Part shown: in pieces, positions 8,913-15,500 of the stretch | Layout of the letters: each line of letters starts with the position of its first letter | How positions within the stretch are numbered: the stretch's first letter is position 1 | NCBI GenBank assembly: GCA_026399075.1 | Contig: JAPLRR010000029.1 | Span: 1 to 64,000 of the forward strand | Direction: 5' to 3' | Origin: Methylococcales bacterium | Lineage (GTDB): Bacteria > Pseudomonadota > Gammaproteobacteria > Methylococcales > Methylomonadaceae | DNA length: 64,000 bases | Translations under genes and position numbers: made by a program | The notes under the pieces: generated by a model | Seen by the model: only the letters and a program-made list of their open reading frames with translations | What the model was told of the DNA's origin: nothing | Database searches by the model: none

Positions 8913-11651
8913 TTAAAACGCATAATCCCAGTTGACACTTAAGGCACCTTGGCGTTCCAGTTGGTAGCCGTTTACATCGTCGCTCACGGGCTGTAACCAC
9001 TCAAAGCTTAAGCTATTGCCTTGGAGGTCGCCGCTAAGCACAACCGCATTAAGGCCAAAACCGACATCCCAATAACGGCCACCATAGTTATATGGCAAAT
9101 CCATGGGCCCGGACACCACATAAGGCTCATAGGCATCCCGATATTCAACGGTTTCAATGACTTCACCCGGGGCGATGACACCATCGCCATCGGCATCACC
9201 CGGTACAGTGACCGTAAATTCTTTATCACGCACCAAATGCTGGTTAAATTGGCCTTTGATAGCCCCCTGCCACGTATAAACACCACGCACCGAAGCAGAC
9301 AGCCAATCGAAAATATTATAACTACCCCACGCGGTAGATTGGAACAAATCGCCCAGCGCATAACCCGATGCGTTCCTGTTGTCCAAACGCTTGGTGCCGC
9401 TAAGCTGCGCACCCCATGACCACTTGTCCATCTGACCGGTATAGGTGATGCTGGGCTTAAAATCCCACGTGCCGCTACCTAGCTGCATCCCGTAATGGAT
9501 GTAGTCGCCTTCTTCATGATGGGTGTCCCGAAGCTTGATGTCAACATCGCCGGTAGGCGCACTAATGCCTAATGCAGAGTGCAGATGGTGGTTTTTGCCA
9601 TCAAATAATTTAAACAGCGCATAAATGCCAGTGTCACCAATCCCCCCGGTATCATGATAGCCATTGCCACCGCCATGATTGTGGCCGCCTGAGGATGGCG
9701 GCGCCCCGTCCAGCGGCCTTAAGTTCATGTTCATGTCCATAAACTGGGGCATCAACATCAGGTTCAACCAATCCGTGGGTGCGTACATTAGGTCAACCAT
9801 GATCATGTTCATATTCATTTCGCTAGGCACAACACTGCAAGTAGTGTTGCCACAGCCATTGGTCACAATGGTCTGGTCGTTCACCGAGGTTGTACCGTGT
9901 AAACGGTTGCCGCCTTCGGAACCATACATATAGCGCGCGCCCAACATGACATCGCCGGGCTTGGACAGCATGTGGCCAAACATCACCCCAGATGGTACAG
10001 GGCTATGATGATGGCTGTGCCCGCTGTGTCCGGCATGGCCGCCACTGGCGGTTGCGACGGCGGATAAATCGACTTTGACTGCACCACTGACTGTGTAATA
10101 GTTAAAATCGGCGTAATTGCCCTCACCATTGCCGCCCAACTTCAAGGAACCGGCATGGGTGTAATATTCGGCCGACGCCACAAAGCTGATGCCCTTGGCA
10201 AATTGCTTGCTTATGGTCAGCCCGCCACTTAAAGCACCATACCCAGACAAGCGGTAGTCGCTGGAAAAACTGCTGGGCAACAAATTAGGGTCATACTGTG
10301 TGTTGCCGATGATTGCTCCGGTATTGGGATCTATCACCACGCCTTGGTAAGCTTGCTGGGAAATCAGATAAGGCTTGTAGAAATTAGCCGCACTTTGCGA
10401 GTAATAGCGGAAACTGGGGGTGATAGTCCAGCCTTGGCCCAGCGGCTGTACCCAGTCACCCTCAAAGGTATGGGCGTTAATGCCCCAATCATCATGATAA
10501 AAGCGGTAATCCAAATGCAACGCAGCATCGAGGGGGGCAATATGCTGTACATAACGCAAGTTTGTCGTCACTTGGTTGCGCTCTTCGGGCCGTTGCTCCA
10601 TAAAGGCTTTAACTTGGCCATAATATCCGCCGCTAGGTGCCAGAAATTGCAGGCCGGGATCGATGAAAGCAATTTCCATCACTTTATACGGATTAGCCAA
10701 ATAGCCTGTGCTACGGGTATAACCCACGCCCGTTTCCAGCACCGCAGACTTGTTTAGCACTTGGGTCAGGCCAAAATGCGTCCCCCAATCTTGCCGTCTG
10801 GCATTGAGGATGTTGACGCCGGGGGCGGGATGTTCGATTTGGTTTTGATACGCGTTGGTGTTGATGTAACCAACCGTGTCGTGGTCTTGTTTGGCAGTCG
10901 TGGTACTATCCGTGTAACTCAAGCCTAAACTGGCCGTGGTTTGTTTCTGGTTAAAATCCATGCGCCCATCTAGGCTGCCCCAATGGGTGTTGTAGTCATT
11001 TTCCACAGACAGCCCGCCACCTGCATCCAATGCCGCCTCATCCCATTCATAGCCCAATTTGAAGTCGCCTTGTTTACGGGTTTCTGGTGAGGCTGAAGAC
11101 AGCGTATGTACTAATTGCGTTTGTTGTTTATAGACCGGATCGCCGGTGTTGGGGTCATAGCCGTCAACCACCATGGGATTTAATTGGGAATCAAAGAACA
11201 ACTCGCCATTAATATAAGGCGTTGCCCCCGACACAGTGGGTTCGTTGGCCCCGGTGTAGCCACCATTGCCGCCAAAAGCCAGCGGGGCGGTGGTGATGGG
11301 AGTTGCCCCTGACCACGTATCTTGTACGTAATTAAAGCCAAACTTAACCCTGTCGCTGAGCTTGAAACTGGTGCTGCCTTCCAGCGAGTCAACTTCTATG
11401 GGTTTAAATTTGCTTTGCTCGCCAAACAAATTACGGCTGCTTTCTTGGTAATGCCCATATTGCAAGCCGACCTCCTGATCAGCTGCCAAGCTGGCCATGG
11501 GCAACAAGCCCGGCAAGGCCAATGCCGCAGCTGTCAGTGCGGTTAAAGTGGCCTTGGATGAGGGTTGGGCATCGTTGTGGGGGTGTTCAGTAACAACCAC
11601 AACCGCCCCCGCTGGCTGAGCTACCGCCTGATGCGGACTCCCGGCTACCAT
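8913..11651 (-). CDS. DUF3570 outer-membrane protein fused to a second beta-barrel-like domain, copy 1
   Basis: The 912-residue product has an export signal ending near A-S-L-A-A (about 53-57), a DUF3570 half (about 58-535), a His-rich hinge (539-549), and a C-terminal half (550-912) like the Phenol_MetA_deg-type transporter family. The C-terminal half has a Met-rich block at 612-643. Alternating beta-strand pattern and the final aromatic residue (W-D-Y-A-F) fit an outer-membrane barrel. Residues 111-117 read D-T-W-S-G-A-T, a match to the ApbE flavinylation consensus. A second SGAT lies at 141-144. The ATG at 11651 is deep inside the DUF4266 gene and has no ribosome site; a GTG at 11600 is an alternative. 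It is about 60 percent alike by eye to the copy at 15500-18268. Confidence 0.85.
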   Translation of the reverse strand: MVAGSPHQAVAQPAGAVVVVTEHPHNDAQPSSKATLTALTAAALALPGLLPMASLAADQEVGLQYGHYQESSRNLFGEQSKFKPIEVDSLEGSTSFKLSDRVKFGFNYVQDTWSGATPITTAPLAFGGNGGYTGANEPTVSGATPYINGELFFDSQLNPMVVDGYDPNTGDPVYKQQTQLVHTLSSASPETRKQGDFKLGYEWDEAALDAGGGLSVENDYNTHWGSLDGRMDFNQKQTTASLGLSYTDSTTTAKQDHDTVGYINTNAYQNQIEHPAPGVNILNARRQDWGTHFGLTQVLNKSAVLETGVGYTRSTGYLANPYKVMEIAFIDPGLQFLAPSGGYYGQVKAFMEQRPEERNQVTTNLRYVQHIAPLDAALHLDYRFYHDDWGINAHTFEGDWVQPLGQGWTITPSFRYYSQSAANFYKPYLISQQAYQGVVIDPNTGAIIGNTQYDPNLLPSSFSSDYRLSGYGALSGGLTISKQFAKGISFVASAEYYTHAGSLKLGGNGEGNYADFNYYTVSGAVKVDLSAVATASGGHAGHSGHSHHHSPVPSGVMFGHMLSKPGDVMLGARYMYGSEGGNRLHGTTSVNDQTIVTNGCGNTTCSVVPSEMNMNMIMVDLMYAPTDWLNLMLMPQFMDMNMNLRPLDGAPPSSGGHNHGGGNGYHDTGGIGDTGIYALFKLFDGKNHHLHSALGISAPTGDVDIKLRDTHHEEGDYIHYGMQLGSGTWDFKPSITYTGQMDKWSWGAQLSGTKRLDNRNASGYALGDLFQSTAWGSYNIFDWLSASVRGVYTWQGAIKGQFNQHLVRDKEFTVTVPGDADGDGVIAPGEVIETVEYRDAYEPYVVSGPMDLPYNYGGRYWDVGFGLNAVVLSGDLQGNSLSFEWLQPVSDDVNGYQLERQGALSVNWDYAF
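11301..11321 (-). other. Predicted FMN attachment motif (Dxx(S/T)GAT) in DUF3570 copy 1
   Basis: Codons 111-117 encode D-T-W-S-G-A-T. ApbE enzymes link FMN to the threonine of Dxx(S/T)GAT motifs, as known for NqrB/NqrC and RnfG. Here T117 would be the acceptor. The same heptapeptide is kept at 17972-17992 in the paralogue, and an apbE gene lies in the same cluster. Inference, not shown experimentally. Confidence 0.65.
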
Positions 11652-11802
11652 AATTATGCGAGCGCAACGCGCTTTCCATGGGGTAAGGTGTCATGGCCAT
11701 TTGTGGTTTGGCCAAGATGCCGCGTTCCCAAGGCTGTATTTGGGCGCAGCTAGACAGGCTGATACTTACGGCGATTAACAGGGCGAGTTTGCTTGGTTTC
11801 AT
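11587..11802 (-). CDS. DUF4266 lipoprotein with Cys-x-Cys tail, copy 1
   Basis: The 71-residue product has a lipoprotein signal with lipobox L-S-S-C19, then the family core Q-P-W-E-R-G-I-L-A-K-P-x-M-A and H-N-Y-G-S-R-E. It ends in a Gly/Ser-rich stretch with G-G-G-C-G-C-Y. The two near-terminal cysteines are conserved in the second copy. Its role is unknown; the tail could bind a metal or form a disulfide. The 3' end overlaps the 5' end of the DUF3570 frame, so the two are translationally linked. Confidence 0.85.
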   Translation of the reverse strand: MKPSKLALLIAVSISLSSCAQIQPWERGILAKPQMAMTPYPMESALRSHNYGSRESASGGSSASGGGCGCY

Positions 11803-11889
11803 TACGGCTTATAGCGTTACAACACCTAAGCAAGAAACTAGGCAAAAATGGCATGGATAATAAAAAAGGAACATCAAGGTCAACCGTGC

Positions 11890-12321
11890 TCAGTTGTCTT
11901 GGGTCAAATCGACACTGGTGGCCGTCAAAGCAACATTTTTAGAATTTTTGCAGGCTATATCGACCGTATAAAGCTCTGCCCCAGCGGCGGTTTTGTCAAC
12001 AAAGACATAATAAATCCCGACCCCGCTAGCGGCTTTTACTAAAGGGCTATAAACCTTATCTTCTTTAGGGTCGGTGGCATTGGTGGCTTTTACGCCTTTG
12101 ATGGCTTGCACCTTTACCAAAGGTGTTGCCACAGGCGCTAGATCTATCACTTTAGTGTCTAAAGCCGTGGTTGTTGCCGGACAAACGACAGTCCAAATAT
12201 CAATTGCCCCCGCAGGAACTCCCAATGCCCCTGAATAAGGGAGCGCTGCTGCGGAACTGACTTGCCCTAGCGCAGCCAAGGCCAATACGATGGCTAGTCT
12301 TTTGTTAAGCATGTTTTTCAT
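11890..12321 (-). CDS. Small secreted protein of a local paralogue family, member A
   Basis: I chose the start at 12321 (Met-Lys-Asn-Met-Leu), which gives a classic signal peptide ending in S-S-A-A-A. The mature part is about 115 residues and begins L-P-Y-S-G-A-L-G-V-P-A-G-A-I-D. It shares with the proteins at 12391 and 19396 the pattern G-x-x-A-G-A-x-D near the start, V-x-C after it, D-x-x-Y-S-P-L in the middle, and a second Cys in the last quarter, suggesting one disulfide in a beta-sandwich. Unlike the other two, its mature N terminus is not His. No family name known to me. Confidence 0.75.
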   Translation of the reverse strand: MKNMLNKRLAIVLALAALGQVSSAAALPYSGALGVPAGAIDIWTVVCPATTTALDTKVIDLAPVATPLVKVQAIKGVKATNATDPKEDKVYSPLVKAASGVGIYYVFVDKTAAGAELYTVDIACKNSKNVALTATSVDLTQDN

Positions 12322-12390
12322 AAATTTCCCCGTTACGCGGTGTCTGGCGTTACTGCCCATCCAAAGGTGTGGCTAGCTGTTTTGGCAGGC

Positions 12391-12840
12391 TTATTGGTTT
12401 TGATAAGGGTAAATGGTCGTACCGGTATGGCTGCCCGTTTTGCTTTCGCAATGATAAACAATACCGTACTTCTCAGCGCCTGCCGCACTTTTATTGATGA
12501 TCACCAAATAACCGCCGTTACCGCCATTAAACTTTAATTCAGGGCTATACACTTTGTCGCCATCAATGGGATCGGTGGCATTTAATGCTACCCCGCCTTT
12601 AAAAATTTGGACGCTTAATAATGGGGCCGCCTTGGGCAAATAGTCTATCACTTCCAAATACAAATGTTCGGAGGTGCTGCCATCTTCACCGTCTTCACAG
12701 GTGACCAAATACATATCAGTTGCGCCAACTGCTGAACCCAATGCGCCGGATTGGTCATGGGCCATGGCAGAACCTATGGAGCCCGTCAAAGCCAGACAAG
12801 ATAAAGCTTTAAGCCATTTTTTAAGTGATAGGTTTGTCAT
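12391..12840 (-). CDS. Small secreted protein of a local paralogue family, member B (mature N-terminal His)
   Basis: The start at 12840 (Met-Thr-Asn-Leu) has a GGGGGACT ribosome site; upstream frame to 12912 is rejected. The signal peptide ends in S-A-M-A, leaving a mature protein starting His-Asp-Gln-Ser-Gly-Ala-Leu-Gly. Then come V-G-A-T-D-M-Y-L-V-T-C and, late in the chain, V-Y-H-C, so two conserved cysteines. Related to the neighbours at 11890 and 19396. An N-terminal His together with the downstream His is compatible with copper binding, but no function is known. Confidence 0.78.
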   Translation of the reverse strand: MTNLSLKKWLKALSCLALTGSIGSAMAHDQSGALGSAVGATDMYLVTCEDGEDGSTSEHLYLEVIDYLPKAAPLLSVQIFKGGVALNATDPIDGDKVYSPELKFNGGNGGYLVIINKSAAGAEKYGIVYHCESKTGSHTGTTIYPYQNQ

Positions 12841-12943
12841 AAAGTCCCCCGTAAACGCTGGTAAGCGGTGGTAATAGTGGTGGCTGGCGTAATTGCAGGC
12901 TGCCAAACGCACCTAGTATAAGTGATTTTTTGCTATCCTGGAA

Positions 12944-12986
12944 ACGCCACACCCCAACCATGCGTGGCATGATTGGGGTGTGGCGT
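12944..12986. terminator. Strong hairpin downstream of the 13044 gene
   Basis: Two 20-base arms (12944-12963 and 12967-12986) pair with one mismatch around a 3-base loop, giving a very stable GC-rich stem. It lies between two minus-strand secreted-protein genes. There is no T-tract on the minus strand, so it may act as a transcript-stabilising hairpin or a weak terminator. Confidence 0.5.
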
Positions 12987-13043
12987 CTTGTATCCCTAAA
13001 CAGGCCTAAGCAGCAAGGGGCTGCCGCCTAGGCCTGCAAGCGA

Positions 13044-13934
13044 CTAATTGTAAAAAGGCGTACCTGGCACACCGAGAGGGAATTTGCCTGTAGGCATAGG
13101 CAAATAGGTGTCAATATCGTTGCTAGATGGCTCAATTGACAAATCATAGCTGTTGTCAGCGGTGCAGTTAGCTGGTAACGCGCTAGTGCGTGTTAAGGTC
13201 ATGGTTGGCCAGAATGGCGCTTCGATAGCGGGATCATAAGGGGTAGCCCTAGGCATGGTCTTTTGGTCAGCAAACTTAGTTGTAGTATGGCCTATCCAAA
13301 CATCAACACGGTCAGGTGCTTTCTTGGAAGCAGTCCCCCGTTTACACCAGTTAGCCACAGCGATACGGATTTTCAGGCTTTTTGCACAAGACGTGGCTTT
13401 AAACTTGATAGCGCCATATCTGAAAGGCGATAAACCTGTCATGCTAACGGGGCTTTCTTGCAATTCAGCGCCTTTAATAGGCGTTGGCCCGCTCCAAGTA
13501 TGATAACCACGGATGGCCTTAGCTGGGTTGATGGCAGGGATAAAATTAGGGAACAACGTGCCGCCGCCAGCAACTAGGCCTGCACCCATATTGCTAAAAC
13601 CAACGCCTGGCAACACACCTTCAATGTCATTGGAAAGGTCAGGCAAAGGTGCGCCAACTTGCAGACCAGCTGCATTTAGCTTATAGATAACCGCATCCAA
13701 AGGATCGGCTGAGTTAGGGAACACCACACTTTGGGCTATCACATTGGAGGCAACCGCTGCTTCATTGGAATTATCGGTGCAACCATGGCCTATAGTAAAC
13801 GCGTTATAACCAGCAACCCCTTCTACGGGTTTGTCTTTTACGCCAGTATGTGCCATTGCCACTTGGCTAGCGCCGCAAATAACCGTGATAAGTGAATACG
13901 CGGCTAATTTGCCGAATGTAGTGGATTTTTTCAT
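13044..13934 (-). CDS. Secreted protein with mature N-terminal His, possibly YcnI/DUF1775-like at its start
   Basis: The start at 13934 (Met-Lys-Lys-Ser) has an AGGAG ribosome site. The signal peptide ends in V-A-M-A, leaving a mature protein of about 270 residues that begins His-Thr-Gly-Val-Lys-Asp-Lys. The next stretch, G-Y-N-A-F-T-I-G-H-G-C-T-D, resembles the opening of YcnI/DUF1775 copper proteins (N-terminal His, then a strand with H-G-C). The rest is longer than YcnI and I do not recognise it; it contains further Cys pairs and W-C-K-R-G. Its neighbours are the secreted paralogues and the flavinylation cassette. Confidence 0.75.
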   Translation of the reverse strand: MKKSTTFGKLAAYSLITVICGASQVAMAHTGVKDKPVEGVAGYNAFTIGHGCTDNSNEAAVASNVIAQSVVFPNSADPLDAVIYKLNAAGLQVGAPLPDLSNDIEGVLPGVGFSNMGAGLVAGGGTLFPNFIPAINPAKAIRGYHTWSGPTPIKGAELQESPVSMTGLSPFRYGAIKFKATSCAKSLKIRIAVANWCKRGTASKKAPDRVDVWIGHTTTKFADQKTMPRATPYDPAIEAPFWPTMTLTRTSALPANCTADNSYDLSIEPSSNDIDTYLPMPTGKFPLGVPGTPFYN

Positions 13935-14414
13935 GCTGCTCTCCTTTGAACAATTCATGTAAGTATTATTATTTTTGTCTTGATTAGGCGCTCCTAAAGC
14001 TTGATACAAAATAGCGGCAAGTTGCACCGCGTTAGGTTTCAGCTGTTAAAACGCCTGCTGGGCATCAGGATCATCCTACCGCCCTTCTTTCTAAATGAAG
14101 CTCATTCCTGTTTGCATAAAGCACGATACATGCCATAAATTCTCCTACCAAAAATAGCAGGTTAGGCAAGCTGACATTTGCCCTATTTCCGCGCTCATTT
14201 CCGGCTTATAGTGGTTTATTTTATAGTGTGCTGTGCTGTAAGCCCTGTCAATGTTGGAATCTGCTGTTGCGGCTTGATTTTTCGGGCATAAAAGCAATTT
14301 AGGGTGCGTAGCGACGCTAGGGGTGATAAGCATGATAATGCTGGCCCTACTAATCAATGGAATGGATTATTGCCCCGTCTATAATGCCGAAAATAGGGAA
14401 ATTGGGGGCGTCAA

Positions 14415-14440
14415 GAATTAAACAGCGTTATATGACGCAC
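14415..14440 (+). repeat. Dispersed AT-rich repeat, copy 2
   Basis: GAATTAAACAGCGTTATATG followed by ACGCAC, a near-copy of the repeat at 6454 and of the arms at 14506-14564, in the same orientation as the left arm. Spaced about 90 bases from the inverted repeat, as if it were the far end of a small element. Confidence 0.6.
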
Positions 14441-14505
14441 AAAATAAGGCCTTTTATCCGTTTTTCGCAGTCAAGCCAGCCTGTAAGCCACATTATTCGA
14501 CTGAC

Positions 14506-14564
14506 ATTAATTAAACTGTGTTATTTGACAAATTGACTGCGTCATATAACACAGTTTAATTAAT
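14506..14564. repeat. Long inverted repeat downstream of apbE
   Basis: Arms at 14506-14529 and 14541-14564 are 24 bases with one mismatch, separated by an 11-base loop. It starts 30 bases after the apbE stop, so it may also end that operon transcript, but it is AT-rich and each arm is a copy of the dispersed repeat at 6454 and 14415. A MITE-like relic is more likely than a dedicated terminator. Confidence 0.65.
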
Positions 14565-14594
14565 TGAAATGAAAGCATCCAGTCCCCTCACAAA

Positions 14595-15500
14595 CTATTT
14601 TGCCCCACCCACCTTACCTTGCACATCTACCCAAAGATGCGGCAGCCCTAGGTCTTGTAGCCAAGCGATGCCCTCAGTTTCTTTTAGCATGGCGATAGTT
14701 GCCGCGCTGCCCGCTACGACACAAAAATCCGCTATAACACTCACAGCCGCCAAATGATGCACAGGCCAACCCGTTTTAGGATTTAAAATATGTCCGTAAC
14801 GGATGCCATTGATGGTAATGCAGCGCTCATAATCGCCGCTGCTGGCCAACGCGCCTTCAGACATCAATAAGGTATCCAACAAACCGTCTTTATTAGCAGG
14901 GTCGCGTATGCCGATGTGCCAAGGGCTACCGTCAGCGCGGGGGCCGATGACCTTGATGTCCCCACCCAGATTAATTACCCCGTGCCGGATGCCTACAGAC
15001 TGGCACAGGGCGGCGGCCCTATCCACTGCGTATTCTTTGACCACGCCGCCAAAATCCAGCTCCATACCCGGCACGGTAAAGTGCAGCTTGGGCTTAAGCC
15101 AGCGCACTTTATGCCAACCCACTTTGTTGAGCAATCCATCCAATACGGCCTGTTCGGGTAACTGGCCCAGTTCAAATTTCCAGGCGCGGCGCAAAATACC
15201 TGAGCTAATATCAAACAGGCCGTCGCTTTGTTGGTGACAGGTTTGGGCATAATCCAGCAAGCCCGCAGTTTCGTCATCCACGTCAATGCTGCCGCCCACG
15301 GCAGCGGCTTGGTTAATGGCAGATAAAAAGCTGTCATTTTTATAGCGCGAATAACGCGCCTCCAAGCGTTGCACATCGGTAATGGCTTGCTGGATGGCTA
15401 ACTGGGCGGCAGTTTGGCTGTTGGCAAACAGCTGTATTTCACAGCGCGTACCCATGGCGGTAAATTCCTTGCGGTAATAGCTTAGGGCATTGACCGCCAT
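14595..15500 (-). CDS. apbE: FAD:protein FMN transferase (ApbE family)
   Basis: ApbE enzymes move FMN from FAD onto a threonine of target proteins. Family blocks are all visible: F-T-A-M-G-T near the start, E-L-D-F-G-G-V-V-K-E-Y-A-V-D, N-L-G-G-D-I-K, and S-S-G-D-Y-E-R followed by G-H-I-L-N-P-K-T-G-W-P-V. The block usually written A-D-x-x-x-T, which holds a magnesium-binding Asp, reads A-G-S-A-A-T here, so that Asp is replaced by Gly. No signal peptide is seen, whereas many ApbE proteins are exported. I set the start at 15500, where TAATG joins it to the DUF3570 stop; an upstream ATG at 15518 also exists. Last gene of the cassette. Confidence 0.92.
   Translation of the reverse strand: MAVNALSYYRKEFTAMGTRCEIQLFANSQTAAQLAIQQAITDVQRLEARYSRYKNDSFLSAINQAAAVGGSIDVDDETAGLLDYAQTCHQQSDGLFDISSGILRRAWKFELGQLPEQAVLDGLLNKVGWHKVRWLKPKLHFTVPGMELDFGGVVKEYAVDRAAALCQSVGIRHGVINLGGDIKVIGPRADGSPWHIGIRDPANKDGLLDTLLMSEGALASSGDYERCITINGIRYGHILNPKTGWPVHHLAAVSVIADFCVVAGSAATIAMLKETEGIAWLQDLGLPHLWVDVQGKVGGAK

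Larger units (their letters stand above)
13935..14594. other. 660-base gene-free gap with promoter region and repeats
   Basis: Between the secreted His protein and the ApbE gene. The right side holds an AT-rich repeat (14415-14440) and a long inverted repeat (14506-14564), annotated separately. The left side should hold the promoter for the gene at 13934. Short open frames here lack family resemblance and ribosome sites. Confidence 0.5.

Noticed and set aside
12160-12185. GTGTCTAAAGCC in the secreted protein gene as another repeat copy
   Set aside because: Only about 12 bases match the dispersed repeat and it is within well-behaved coding sequence, so chance is sufficient.
14145-14357. 70-codon minus-strand frame in the gap before apbE
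   Set aside because: No ribosome site, no signal peptide and no resemblance to a known family.
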